The notes under the pieces: model-generated
Seen by the model: only the letters and a program-made list of their open reading frames with translations
What the model was told of the DNA's origin: nothing
The model's database searches: none
Position numbers and translations under genes: made by a program
In this document: positions 1-12,392 of the stretch, piece after piece
Position numbering within the stretch: position 1 is the stretch's first letter
Layout: each line of letters starts with the position of its first letter
Source of the DNA: Acanthamoeba castellanii str. Neff
Lineage: Eukaryota; Discosea; Longamoebia; Acanthamoebidae
NCBI RefSeq assembly: GCF_000313135.1
Contig: NW_004457453.1
Location: 83,680 to 147,679, forward strand
DNA: 64,000 nucleotides
Direction: 5' to 3'

Positions 1-677
1 TGACGCGAACACCGTGTTTACGCGCACAGAGTATCCGTGTTCGCTGGAGCGAAAGGGTGTCGAGCGACGAGGCCTCTTGTTAGTCACCCCGCGACACGTC
101 TGCTTCCACAGTCCGCGGCTCAACACACGCGTGGCCATCTACTGGCGGGTCATCACGTCGCTCTCGCGCGCCACGGCGGTCAATGGCACCGTCCCGGCCA
201 TCTACGTAACTTGCCTCGGCGCCTACCACGAAGAGGTAACTGCTGTTTCCTATCTTCTTCTTGCCCCCTTTGCCGCGCCGATGGTGTTGTTCTGTGGCTG
301 TGACTGTCCTTAACTCTTCCTCTTTCTGCCCAATTAGTTTTTGTTTCACTCTCTCGCAGACTTTGAGCAAACGATGGGCCTCCTGGTCCGAATATGGCAC
401 ATGGCGCTGCTCGAGGTGCGACATCTTTTTCTCGTGAGTGCTGAGGGGTGAAAATAATAATGCGAGCGACTGACCCGTATGTTCACACGCTTCGTCGAAT
501 CCAGGAAGCGGCAGATCGTGACGGGGACGAAGAAGCGAAGGCGCGGCTGATGGGCATAACGCGAGAGCAGCTTCTGTGCGAAATCGAACGCGAGAAGCAT
601 CGCAAGACATTCCGCATGCCGAAGGAGGAGCTCCTCATCGCAGGTACATCTTCCGTGCTGTCTGCGCGCAATAGTCG

Positions 678-724
<47 letters not shown>

Positions 725-3700
725 TGTCGTGATGATGCGTTCCAACCAATCGTTTCTTGCCCGGCCACAGAGTTCTGCGGCAGCCTATGGATGGAGAACA
801 TCATTCAGGTCTACGAGGGCACCCTGCACATATCGGCCAACTACGTGTGCTTCCACGCCGACGTGGAAGGCCACAGCTTTTCCGTGGTCATCCCCTTCCG
901 CGAAGTGCTCGACATCATATCTGTAGATAGCAAGCTCATTCAGGTCAACACCCAATCCAACAAAGTACGCTCGGTCCTCGCCTCTTCTTGTGTTTTGCGT
1001 GTGTGTGTGTGTGTGTGACGCCGAAGACTCACGCACGCCATTGCTTCGCTTTTCGGTGTGGCCCGATGCTACCAGTTTTCCTTTTCGCTGCTGTGGCGAC
1101 GGCAGCACTGCTGCGAGCTGATGGTGCAGCTGTGGTCGCGACGCATCCGCAGCTCGGAGCGGCTGCTGGAGAAGGTGCCTCCGGCCGAGGGACCCTGGGA
1201 CGACTTTGGCTTCGTCGGCCTCGGGCCCATCGTCAAGGACAGCAAGCACTTCCGATCCGACTACGCCATCAAGCAGAAGCTGCAGCGCAAGCGGTGGGAG
1301 GAGTACATCGGCAAGTACGGCTGGGGCATCCAGATGCTCAAGACCTCCGACGCGCTCCGCGACATCGTGCGCTACGGCATTCCGGACGAGCTCAAGGGTA
1401 CGTGCACCAACATAGGGCACTGCCGTGCCCTGTCCGACCCAGTCTGCTGACACGCGTTTTTTTGGGGGGGGGCTACAGGCGGCCTTTGGCAGATCTTTCT
1501 GGGCAGCGCGCATAGCTTTTGTATCAAGCCCGGCGAGTACCAGAACCTTCTCAAACAGTTTGACGGAAAGAACTCGGACGCCATCTCCGAGATTGAGAGG
1601 GTTGGCTTTTTCCCTCTCTCTTTTATCTCGTCGTCTTCTTCTTCTTCTTCTTCTTTTTTGAGTGTTGCTCAATTTCTCTGTCTCTCCCCCTCTTCCTCTT
1701 CCTCTTCACTCAAACAGGATGTCAACCGAAGCTTTCCCGAGCATCCCTATTTTCAGAGCGAATCGGGCAAGCAGGCCCTGCGCAACGTGCTCATCGCCTA
1801 CTCGTGGCGAAACCCTTCGCTTGGTTACTGCCAGTCCATGGTGCGCTTCGCTCTCTTTGTTCTCTTTTTCCCCGCTCACCGCCGAACTCTCCTCCTCTGT
1901 GAACACTCATCTCACGCCGTTGTGTGTCGCGTGTTGCGTGTTGTTGTTGTTGTTGGCCCACTACAGAACATCATCTGCTCGCTGCTGTTGCTGTTCATGG
2001 GCGAGGAGGAGACCTTCTGGGCGCTCACGATCCTGTGCGAGGAGCTGTTCCCGCAGTACTTCACGCCCGACATGCTGGGCTCGATGACCGATCAGCACGT
2101 GCTGGAGGACCTCGTCGCCGAGCACTTCCCCAAGCTCAACGCGCACCTGGAGAGCATTCAGCTGCCACTCGTGCTCATCTCCTTCCCCTGGTTCATGTGC
2201 CTCTTCATCGGCTACATCCCCATGCAGGTACGGCACCCTTTTGTCTTGCTGCGCGTGTCGTGTCGTGTGTCGTGTCGTGTGTCGTGGCAACGCACCGAGG
2301 GGGCTCACTGAACGACACGTTCACATATCAGACGAGCATCCGCATACTGGACATTCTGTTCTGCGAGGGCTACGACAGCACCTTCATGTTCAAGGTGGCG
2401 TTGGCCGTGTTCAAGTTCAACCAAAAGTTCATCCTCAACACCAAGGACTTCTCCAAGCTCGTCATTCAGCTCAAGTTCACCAACCTCGACTGCGACACCC
2501 TGCTCGAGGTACCCTAGCTACCGTTCATATGCAGAGCTCTCGCGCGCGGTGGTCTACCAGACAATGACTGACCTGTCGCGGTCGTTGTCGTTGTCGTCAC
2601 CAAACAGATCACAGAGGACTTCTGGTGGGTGACGAGCAAGCTCATCAACGAGATGCGGGACTACCACCGCTTCCAGCTGCTCAAGGAGTCGAAGACCCCG
2701 GCGCCGCCCATCGCCTCGCCCTCCGGCACGCCCCTCTCTGCGCGCTCCACGTCGGCGCCGACCCACTTCCCGCGCGCGCCGTCGACGCCCGTGCAGACTC
2801 CCACGCCCACGCCCTCGTCGTCGCCGCCGCTGCCAACCTACATGACGATGCCCATCCGCACCCGGTCCGACTCGTCCCTGTTCGCCACGGCCAAGACACC
2901 GCTCGGCCCGATGTCCATCCCCGAGGGCACGACCGGGTCGCTCACCACCATCCCCTTCCTCACGTCGGCCGACATGAGCGGCGTGGGCTCGCCCAGCTCG
3001 CAGCCGCCCATGTCCGCGCCGCCGGGCTACATAGTCAAGACCCCGTCGCCGTCGCCCACGCCTCGCAAGGTCCAGTTCGACGGCACCAGCATTCCCTTCG
3101 TTGGTACGACGCGCGCACGCAACGCTTTTGTTTGCGAAACGTGGCCCAATGCTCACGACGCAACACATACGACACACATCAGGTGGTGCCGCGGACAACA
3201 AGATCATGTCCGCGCTCACGCGGCTGTCGTCCAAGGAGCGGCTGTCGCGAGCGGAGGAGGACGAGTCGACGTCGACCGACGCCACCGGCAGCGACGACGA
3301 CGAGTCCACCAGCTCCATGGACGACAGTTCCGACACCGATTCCAGCGACGACGACACTGTCTCGTCCGAGACCGTCAGCGAGACCGAACGGGTAACGGAC
3401 CCGGTGCCGACCGGACGGGAGGCGTCGGACGAGGCCGGCAAGGAGGAGAGCCGCAGCGCCCGCCGCCGCAAGGCGAAGCGCGAGCAGGAGGAGGCCGAGC
3501 GCGAGCAGCTGTTCCATTTGGAGCTCGACCCGAAGCCCACCGCGCCTGGCGCCACCGCGGAGCCGGACAGCAGCGGCACCGCACAGGCGGCAGACGCCGG
3601 CGAGAACGGCCAGAGCGGTGATGGCGTGGTGCCCGCCGCCAGCGGCGCCAAGACGCCCGTCGACGAGGCGGCCCGGCTGGCCGGCGGCAGCAAGAGCGAG

Positions 3701-6700
3701 CCGTCGACGCCCATCCGCGTCACGCACAGCGACGACGTGCTCGACGCCAACGACGCCGAGAAGGAGAAGCGACGCAAGCGCAAGATCAAGAGCCGTCGAC
3801 GCCGACTCGCCTCGCTCGGCCGCACGCGCAGCCGCAAGAGCCGCGAGCGGGTGGGCAACCGGCTCAAGGGTGACGTCAACGCCGACGACTCGGGCGACGT
3901 CTTCGAGCCCGAGCCCGACGACGACGACGAGCGCGAGAAGCGCATCGTGCGTCTCGATCTCGATCTCAACCTCGCCTGGCGCAAGTCGGCTGCGGAGGAC
4001 CGCGCCGGCGCTGATGGTAACAAGGGCGTCAAGTACCTGCAGCGCTTCCTGTTCAAGAAGCGGCGCAGGCACTCGGACGGCTACCTGGACATAATCAAGG
4101 AGGACGACGCGTCGCTCGTGTCGCCCCGCACCCGGACCGGCGCCGACGACTCGGGCGAGCCCTCCGTCACCCACCGCCGGTTCTTCGTGGAGGAGGACGA
4201 GGGCGAGGAGCGCGAGACCACCTTCGGCGGTACACACACACACACACACCTCTCGCTGGCACGCTCGTGTCGTGTCGTGACAGCACATGCTGACATGCTC
4301 GTGTCGTGTGTGTCGTATGTGTCGTGTCGTGCCACAGAACCGGATGCGCTGGATTCGGCTCGTCGGGAAAAGGGCAAGGAGAGGGAGACGGTCATCGAGC
4401 GGCGTCGCTCGCAGACGGACACCACGTTTTCGCCGCGGCACAGGCCGGGCGAACACGAGGCCGCGCCGGTCGTCGCCTCGTCGTCCTCGTCGGGCGATCT
4501 CAGGGCGACCGAGAGCCTCTCCACGTCCGCGCTCAGCCGAACGACCGAGGGCCTCTTCGCGTCATCGTCGTCGTCGGGGGTCCGCGCGGCGTCGGGCCGA
4601 ACACAACATCAGCAGCAGCGGCCATCGCAGCAGCCGACGACCCACGACAACAGCGGGGGAGAGCGGAAGGACAAAGAAAAGGAGGAGGAGGAACAGAGCG
4701 AAGACGAATCGAGTTCGGAGACCGACGAGAGCGAGCGCGATGACGAGCTCAAGAGCTCCATCTTCGTCACCTCCAACACCACCCATCTCCCCAGGTTCGT
4801 GTGTCACGCTCGTGTCGTGTCGTGTCGTGTGTGCTGTGTGTCATGTCACTGTGAGTGCTGACAGCTTCGCGATTGCCTGGGCAGGGTGCGGAAGACGAAG
4901 AAGGTGCGAGAGCGGCGTGCCTCGGTGGCCAATCTACTGAAGAAGGAGCCCAGCGGCCGGTTGCTCGACCACGCCGGCGCCTTCGTCGAGCGGAAACGGG
5001 CCGAGCAGCTCGAGGAGGATTTCCTCATCCGCACGGCCGGCGCCGCCGTAGCCGCGGCCGCCGGCAAGCGGAGCGACGAAATGTCGCCCGTGCACTCACT
5101 CAAGGCCATGGACCGTGTCGATAGCAAGCCCAGCGGGCTCGCGCTCGAGCAGTCCCACACGACGCCGCTCAAGCGAAGCAAGGAGGCGGTGGACTACATC
5201 AGCGCTGCGGCCGCTGGCGACCTGGCGCCCGCCGTGGTGATGAAGGCCACCGTCACGCCCGGCGGGCGGAGTCCGCCGCTGCTGCCCAAGATCGAGGAGC
5301 TGCGGGAAGACCTGACCAGCAGCGCCGACGAGGACTCGGGCAGCGACGGCGACCTGGCGGGGCGCGAGCTCGGTACGAGCCCCGAGGGCCGCCGCAAGAA
5401 GATCCGAAGCAAGCTGCGTAACAGCCGGCGGCTCTCGCTGTCGGAGCCCAACCTCAACCTGGCCACCTCGCCCCAGAGCCACCACCCGCACCACCACCAC
5501 CAGCGCGGGCGCAGCAACAGCAAGGCCGCCGCCCGCCAGGCGCAGCAGGCGGCGTCCGAGATCAAGCGGTCTGACGAGGAGGAGTGGGAGCGCACCTCCG
5601 ACGACGAGTTGTCGGCCAGGCACCGGCGCGGCGCCAGCAACGGCGGCGGCGACCGGAGCGGCGGCGACAGCGACGACGATGGCAGCGACTCGGACCGCGG
5701 GAGCGACGACGGTGGCAGCAGCCGAAGCAGCCTGGACTACGGCCAGTCGTCGTCGGGCGGCGGCGGCGGCCACCACCACCACCAGAGGCGGAGCGAGGAC
5801 GGCGAGCGGCCCGAGGGCGGCAGCGGCCGGCGCCGGGCCAAGTTCTTCAAGTACTCGGCCGACATCCTGGCCAAGACCAAGGGCGCGGGCGGGCGGGACA
5901 AGGACCGCGACCGCGACCGCGATCGTGGCGAGCGCGACGACCGGAAGCGGATCGAGGAGCAGCGGCGGCGGGACAAGGATCGCACCAAGGAGGAGGAGCG
6001 CGAGAAGCGGAAGAAGGAGCGCATGGACGAGAAGGAGGCCCGACGACGAAGCAAGGAGGACAAGGAGCGGCGCAAGGTGCTCAGCGGCGGCGGCGACCAC
6101 GGCGACCACCACCACCACAAGGAAAAGGAGAAGGAAAAGGAGAGAGAAAAGGAGAGGGAGAGGGACGGGCTGGACGATAGTGACAAGAAGCGACGGCACA
6201 AGGAGGAGAAGGAGATGAAGCGGCGGAAGGAGGAGGAGGAGAAGGAGAGCCGGCGGAAGCGGAAGGAGGAGGAGAAGGAGCTGAAGAAGCAGCACAAGCT
6301 CGAGAAGCGGAAGGACGCGTCGCCGTCGGAGGTCGACGAGCGCGGCGGCGATGGCGGCGCGGGCGGCGGTGGTGGCAGTGACATCGTCGGCAAGCAGGAC
6401 AAGCAGCACAAGAAGGCGTTCGGGCTGCTGCCGCTGCCTCACCTGCACCACGGCCACTCGCTGAGCTTCCACCTGCCGTCGTCGCCCCGACGCAACGCCG
6501 GCGGCGGTGGGTCGTCGGCGGCGTCGAACGGCATGCTCAAGACGCCGCCGTCGCCGCGCGCCCACATCGCGCCGATCACCTTCAACCGCACGACGCCGCA
6601 CCCGCAGGCGCAGGAGGGCAGCCCGAGGAAGCCGCCCCCGGCCCCGGCCAGCACGAGCTCGTCCCGCGACGCCATGACCTCCTCCGACGACAGCCTCACA

Positions 6701-6706
6701 CAGTGA
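1..6706 (+). CDS. GRAM-GRAM-TBC Rab GTPase-activating protein (TBC1D8/9-like), 5' partial
   Basis: A Rab GAP: TBC proteins accelerate GTP hydrolysis on Rab GTPases on membranes. Two GRAM domains (about 40-235 and 775-962, the second with motif YEGTLHISANYVCFH) precede a TBC domain spread over exons from about 1480 to 2510. The arginine finger is in DVNRSFPEHP (about 1720) and the glutamine finger in GYCQSM (about 1830), so catalysis should be intact. LGSMTDQHVLEDL and ISFPWFMCLF are typical TBC core motifs. A further roughly 1000-residue tail (2610-6703) is disordered: Ser/Pro-rich, then acidic, then charged KER-rich with His runs. Introns begin at about 236, 643, 963, 1397, 1841, 2227, 2510, 3103, 4210 and 4796. 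The stop TGA is 6704-6706 and an AATAAA lies at about 6760. The 5' end is off the window and splicing of the first 500 bases is unresolved. The 3' end is repeated at 11971. Confidence 0.88.
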
Positions 6707-6806
6707 GGCGAGACCATCATCACCACCATCACTCAAACACAGTGCGATCATTCCCAACAAATAAATGTACACATGTACTTTACCCACGGAGGTTGTCCTG
6801 CGGAGG

Positions 6807-9690
6807 TCCATCAAGGAGGTGGTGTCTGGACCCTCATCAACCACCACTCACCGATGAACAGTGGCCCAACCCACTTCCACCACACCCCACGTGAAGTGTG
6901 GCCGGGGTGTAAAGGGTGAAACAGTCAGCAACTCCCTCACAGGTGAGAAGCATCTGCACTCTTGCACTCCTCCACGCATGCGTGGGCGCGCACGGAGGTA
7001 CTCGCCCTGGGTGGGGTGGCTCTGGTCTCCACATCAAAGAAGTTGGCCCAGCCCTGGTGCCAGAGGAGCAGCACTTCATCAGGGTCTGGGTCCAATAATG
7101 TGATGGGAAACACCTCCAGACTGAAGGTGGCACTCCTACAGAAGGGTACACATAAGAATGAACAAGTCCTGCTGACATAGTGAAAGGGGTGACAAGTTCA
7201 GAGCTAGCCTCTTCATGTCACCCCAATCCAACATCCCCATCATCTCACAATTGACCAACTTTATCACTGAATTGCCTGCACACATAGCACACATTACACA
7301 CACACAGCACACCCAGGTGAGAGAGAAGAAGAAGCAACAATGCACCATCAGATTGGTTCAGGACTGGTGTACTCCAGATGGGGTGACATTACCACCACTG
7401 CCACCACACTGCATGGATATGTCTCTGTACACATATATCTCTCTATCAACCCCCCTTCTCTATGTGAGAAATTGACATGTCTAGGCCACAAAAACATGGT
7501 TCATGTCAATACCTTTATTGTGAGGGTATATGTCCCCTCTTGGATAGCCTCCATACAACTTTCCCATGCTTCTGGGATCTGAACAAACCATGGTTTTTTC
7601 TCCTCCTCCCCATCCTGCCCATTTCTATTTCTTTATTGACTTTCTCCTTCTTTTTCTTTTCTGCAGTGGCTGAATATATCTATGTGTATATTTATATATA
7701 TCATTCCCCTTGGAGGTGCATGTACCCCTACCTTTACTCATTCTGAATCAAGGGCAGTGCAGAATTGTAGGCAAGTAAGAGGAAGAGGAACACCAGGCAC
7801 AAGGAAGAGGGAAACCATGATGGGTATCATCATGAGGGTAGGCAGTTGGCAACTGGAGTCATGAGGGTAAGCTGATGGGTTGCTCTTCCAGCTCACTCAC
7901 TGCACTCATCTGTGCCAACTGTGGTTCTTGTGGAAGGCCACAATCTTCTCCTTGGTCTGGATCTGGCTGTCAAGAGTGGCCACCTCCTGCATCAAGCTCT
8001 GCTCTTCAGTAGTCATCTCAGTGATATCCTCATTGCTGAGGAGATAGTCACCATAATTATCATTCTCCTCCTCCCACTCTTCCGGAGGAGGAGGAGAGCC
8101 ACTCCTTCTCCAGCACACCATTGTCCACTTGGTTGTGCAGCAGTTTGGTATTGGCCCTCTCCTTGTTGCACCTGTGCTTCATCACAGCAACCAGTTGCAG
8201 GGCTTTGCCAAGCCCCAGCTGCTGCATCCCACCACCATCACTGCTGATGCTGCTGTCACCTACAACAAATACACATCTAGTTTTACAACACCAACAACAC
8301 TGACCAACCCCCAACCCCCCCTTCCACCCACCAAAACGCCCAGGCGCCCAAACAGAAATAGTACCCCTTGTTGGGCATATTGGTGGGTTCTGCCCACTGA
8401 GTTTTTGTTGGTTGTTGGGTTGTTGTTGGAAGTGGCCTGTCTGGGAATAAAATAATGAAGGATAAGGATTGTGGTGGCAACAAGAGGAAGAAGGTGCTGC
8501 TGGCAACTGCTATTGCGGCCTGTGCCATGAGCTCAACACCTACCCTGCTCACAAACCAGGTCCAGTGGTCACCCACATTGTCAACCAACACTACATGGTG
8601 GAAGAAGAAGCTGCGACCTGGGTGGCCCTCAGGTTGCAGCCAGACAACACACATGTTGTGTGTGTTCCCAAGGGCAAGCAGGTCAATGAGAGCACTATAG
8701 AGTTTGACCCAAGGTGCAAATTGGGAGAACCTCAAAGGAGGAGGAGGAGGAGAAGAGGCAGAAGAGAACAACTACCTCTGTCCAGGAGGGGGTGAATGAC
8801 TTTTGGTTGACATGGTGAAAGACCACACAAAAATTGCTGAGTGTGGGTCTGGGTTCTGCCAACTAAGTGTTTATTGCTGTCAGGGGTGTAGGCTGGCAGA
8901 CTGATTGGCAGGGCTCTCTACCTCTTCACCCTAAAGGACACCTTGCCACCTCTCCTCTTCCAATTCCCACTTGGACAAGTCCAAGCAAGAGCTGATCAGT
9001 GGTCAAGTCAAATGGCAAAGGAGTAGGCCACCTTCCTCCTCCTCCCCCTGCATCTTTTGGGCTTGGCATGATGTGCAAATGGCTGAGATGTTGCTGGTTC
9101 CTGTGGGTGGGGAGAGAAGAGAAGAAGAGAAGAATACAGATGATTTTGTGGCCATTTTGCAGATATACATATGATTTTATAGCTATATTGCAGATGACAA
9201 ATGATTTTGCAGACAACAGATGATTGTATGCCCATTTTTGCATCAACCACCTGTTTCTCTCTTGTGTTGCTTGCCAGCCAATTCCTCAACACATGGTGGC
9301 TATCATTAAGCTCTCAGTTGATTATGGGCAGGAGTTGCTGCTGCTTCTCCTCCACCTCCACCACCACCTCCTGCTTCAGCCACACTGGCATGAGCACCCC
9401 ACTGAGGGAGGCACAGATGGCAGTGACATTGCTGATCTTGTTGACATCTCTGCCACCATGGTGTGGTTGCTTGTTGCATTGCCCACAGCCTATGATCCAC
9501 TGCAGAAGCCCCCTCACCCAACAAACAAATGCATGAACAAACAAACAAACACATGAACACATGAAGTAACAAGACAAAGTGAGTTCAACAACAAGGGGCT
9601 GGACTCAAAGGGGAACAAGGGGGCCACTTACACTTAGGGGAGGTCAGTGCCTTCACAGCTGCTCTGTGGTAGGGGTCCACCAAGCATAAG
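6807..9690. other. CpG-desert intergenic tract without intact genes
   Basis: About 2.9 kb with clearly lower GC than the flanks and almost no CpG: by eye I count five CpGs between 7021 and 9780 (near 8083, 8337, 8344, 8516, 8614), while neighbouring genes have several per line. TG and CA are abundant, as expected after CpG decay. No long conserved reading frame is present. Short open pieces are visible, such as one on + at 8469-8795 and a coiled-coil-like one on - at 7906-8121, but I recognise no protein family in them. It is absent from the second copy of this locus (12340-12390), so it behaves as an insertion or replaced segment. No terminal repeats or transposase were recognised. It could be an old transposon or methylated relic. 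Confidence 0.7.
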
Positions 9691-9990
9691 CAAACACATG
9701 CACCTTGTAAGAAGTGATGGGTCCAGCCATCTGGCTCCAGTAGCAGTAGGATTGGCCTTTGAACATGAAGAGGAATAAGTAAAACAAAAAGAGATGAAGA
9801 TCAGTTGTGTGTCACATCAAACGTTGGACCACCTTGGGTTGTGGCAACGTGGTACTTGCTGCCACCTTTCTTTTTATACCTGGCCAGCTCAGGCCAGCTG
9901 GGGATTGGATAACTACCGGCCAATGGTGAGTGTTGATGGGAGATAAAGAGGTGGTTATATGTAACCCGAAATAAAGCCGATGTCCATCAT
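9690..9990 (-). pseudogene. Decayed 5' part and promoter of the small secreted-protein gene (copy A)
   Basis: This stretch aligns by eye to 12815-13265, the promoter and first exon region of the intact-looking copy. Shared landmarks are GGATAACTACCGGCCAATGG, the TATA box, and the exon start around TGGCTCCAGTAGCAGTAGG. The signal-peptide exon is deleted and the 3' part of the gene is replaced by the CpG-poor tract. Many differences from copy B are CG to TG or CA changes. It cannot encode the protein. Confidence 0.65.
9871..9878 (-). promoter_or_regulatory. TATA box of the decayed copy
   Basis: The minus strand reads TATAAAAA here, at the position equivalent to the TATA box of copy B at 13135-13142. 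It is followed on the minus strand by a GCAGCAAG-type leader, as in copy B. The gene it served is broken. Confidence 0.45.
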
Positions 9991-10144
9991 CCGCGAAGCT
10001 TTGTCTGAGGAAAAAACAAATAACAAAAAAAAACAAATAACAAAAAAGTTTGCAAGTAACGAACAGAGGGTCGTGAAAGTCTCTTATTTCGCGTTGAACA
10101 AAGAACGGAAGAGGGAAAAAAAGAAAGAAAGAAGGGGCAGCCTC

Positions 10145-11890
10145 TCACTTGTTGCTCTTGCCACGGAGCTGAGCCACGATGAACTTGTAACGCTCGACGC
10201 AGTCCTTCTTGGTCTTGCCGGCGACGGCCGCAGAGATCGAGTCCCAGCGCGAAACGCCAAGGGAGGCCGGGAACTTCTTCAGGGCAGCCTCGAGAGCCTT
10301 CTGCTCCTCCTGCGACCACTCCGCTGGCGACGCTGTCGAGGCAGATTCCTGTGGACGTTGGCAGATAACAGCTGTGAGCTAACGAATCGCGACGACACGA
10401 CACGACACGAGAGAGAATGCGCACCTTCTCGGCCGTGGATTCGGAGGTGGCGGTCGTGGTGGTAGAGGGCGAAGGGGCAGCGGCGGCCTTCTTCTTTTCG
10501 CCCTGCTGGGGCTGCTTCTTGCCGTTGGCCTGGTGGGGTGCGGTTCCGTTGCTCTCCTCCACCACCGGCGCGAGGTCGGGGATCTGCGTGCGCAGCGAAA
10601 TGCCGCCGATGGGTCCGCCCGCGTTCAACTTCTGCACCTTGACCTGATCGTGGTTTGATTGTTGATTGGTTGGTTGATTGATTGTTAGAATGCGGTTGGT
10701 GGTGCTTCGGGGTGGGGTGTGGGGTGGTGGGGTACGTACTCCCTTGTGCTTGTGATCCTCGATCTGCACGCCGGGCAGGGCGCTCTTCTCGGCCACGACC
10801 TTGATCTCGCCCACCTTGGCGATGATCTCCTGCACAGACCTGGACTTGCCGCCGTTGGCTCGGTCCGCCTGATGAAGAAATGAATCAATCAATCAACAAT
10901 GACGATGATGACGATGACGGTGATTATGATGATGATGATGATGGGTGGTACCTTGGAGTTGACGAGGTCGGCGATCATTCGCCACCTGTTGGGGCTGCCG
11001 CCGGGGTACCTGGCGATACCCTGGGCGAGGAGGCCCAGCTCGTCGTCGGTCCACGGAATGGCGGCCTTGGCCTTCTTCTCCTCCGTGGCGGCCTTGAGCT
11101 GCTGCTCGTCCTCTTCCTTCTGCTTCTGCTTCTCCTCGACGGGGACGTGGTTGGGTTTGAGGAAACGCACTTCGGCGTCGAAGGCGTCCTGCGCGTTCTG
11201 GTTGGTCTTGATGGCCTCGATGAGGGCCTTGAGACGCTCGACGGGCAGGTTGCTGCACATGAGCTCCACATCGCTGGTGGGCGCCTTGAGGTCCTTGGCG
11301 CTCCTGCAAAACTTCCTCAGCTTGGCCCTCGCGTCGCGAAGAGCGTTCGCCTTCCTCTGCCTCTCCTTCGTTTCCTGTTTTGTTTTTGTTTATTGTTAAT
11401 TAAAAATTAATTCGCTCGAGAAAAGAAAAAGAAAAAGAAAAAGGAATGATGAAGTTCGTGTGCGTACCTCTTCGGCCTTGGACTTGGCTTCCCTCTCCTT
11501 GGCTTCTCGCTCCTCGGCTTCCTTTCGCTCTTGCTCCTCCCGCACCCTCTTGATGGCGTCGATCTTTTCCTGCTTGACACGCTTCTTGGCCTCCTTCTCC
11601 GCCAACTTGTGTCGCTTGATGCGCGGATCTCGCTTGAAGGCGCCCTCTGCCAAGCCAAACAGGGAATGGTGAGCCATCAGTGACGTTGTGTGTGGTGTGT
11701 CGTGTGTGTCGTGTGTGTGTGTTGCACTGCATTCGTACCAACGAGAGTGGCAACGCGAGTGAGCTCTTCCCTCTTCTTGCGCTTCCTCTCGCGTTCGTTT
11801 TGCCGCTCCATCCATCGCTTCTCTTCTCGGGTCTCGGCCTCCTCGGGGTCGTGTTCGTCGGCGCCGGCAAAGTTTCGCCACGAGCGGAAG
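10145..11890 (-). CDS. Zuotin/DNAJC2 (ZRF1/MPP11-like), copy A, 5' truncated by gap
   Basis: This is the C-terminal two thirds of the ribosome-associated J-protein described at 13429-16387. It covers the charged helical middle region, the first SANT/Myb domain (IPWTDDELGLLAQGIARYPG), the linker and the second SANT domain (WSQEEQKALEAALKKFP), ending at the same stop (10145-10147). The N-terminal J-domain exons are missing because the sequence runs into Ns at 11891. It is nearly identical to copy B. Differences include Val for Ala in the PNHVPVEEK segment and small intron changes. It is an allele or a very recent duplicate, not an independent paralogue. Confidence 0.85.
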
Positions 11891-11970
11891 NNNNNNNNNN
11901 NNNNNNNNNNNNNNNNNNNNNNNNNNNNNNNNNNNNNNNNNNNNNNNNNNNNNNNNNNNNNNNNNNNNNN
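11891..11970. other. Assembly gap (run of Ns)
   Basis: Eighty Ns interrupt the sequence. Left of them is the middle of a zuotin gene read on the minus strand; right of them is the 3' end of the TBC gene on the plus strand. The join is therefore a scaffolding decision, and anything inferred across it is uncertain. Confidence 0.99.
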
Positions 11971-12342
11971 CACCACGGCCACTCGCTGAGCTTCCACCTG
12001 CCGTCGTCGCCCCGACGCAACGCCGGCGGCGGTGGGTCGTCGGCGGCGTCGAACGGCATGCTCAAGACGCCGCCGTCGCCGCGCGCCCACATCGCGCCGA
12101 TCACCTTCAACCGCACGACGCCGCACCCGCAGGCGCAGGAGGGCAGCCCGAGGAAGCCGCCCCCGGCCCCGGCCAGCACGAGCTCGTCCCGCGACGCCAT
12201 GACCTCCTCCGACGACAGCCTCACACAGTAAAGCGAGACCATCAGCACCATCATCACCACCAGCATCACCACCATCACTCAAACACAGTGCGATCATTCC
12301 CAACAAATAAATGTACACATGTACTTTACCCACGGGGGTTAA
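11971..12342 (+). repeat. Second copy of the TBC-gene 3' end (last exon end and 3' UTR)
   Basis: Repeats 6446 to about 6796 almost base for base: the last 86 codons of the TBC protein and its 3' UTR to the ACATGTACTTTACCCACGG sequence. The copies differ in the stop codon (TGA at 6704, TAA at 12229-12231) and in a CAT/CAC-rich indel just after it. The match ends shortly afterwards, where copy A enters the CpG-poor tract. Only the tail of the gene is present, so it is a partial copy created by the gap or by duplication. Confidence 0.9.
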
Positions 12343-12392
12343 TGGTCCTGCGTCGGCCTGTGAATTTGTTTTATATTAAAAAAAATCAATAT

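Noticed and set aside
5096..6847. Very long minus-strand open frame opposite the TBC tail
   Set aside because: Shadow of a GC-rich, low-complexity coding exon; Leu/Val/Ala-rich translation without domains.
8469..8795. Plus-strand open frame in the CpG desert (VALRLQPDNTHVVCVPKG region)
   Set aside because: Faintly resembles a nucleotide-binding or kinesin start, but no full motif, no neighbours in frame, and surrounding frames are broken; kept only as possible relic.
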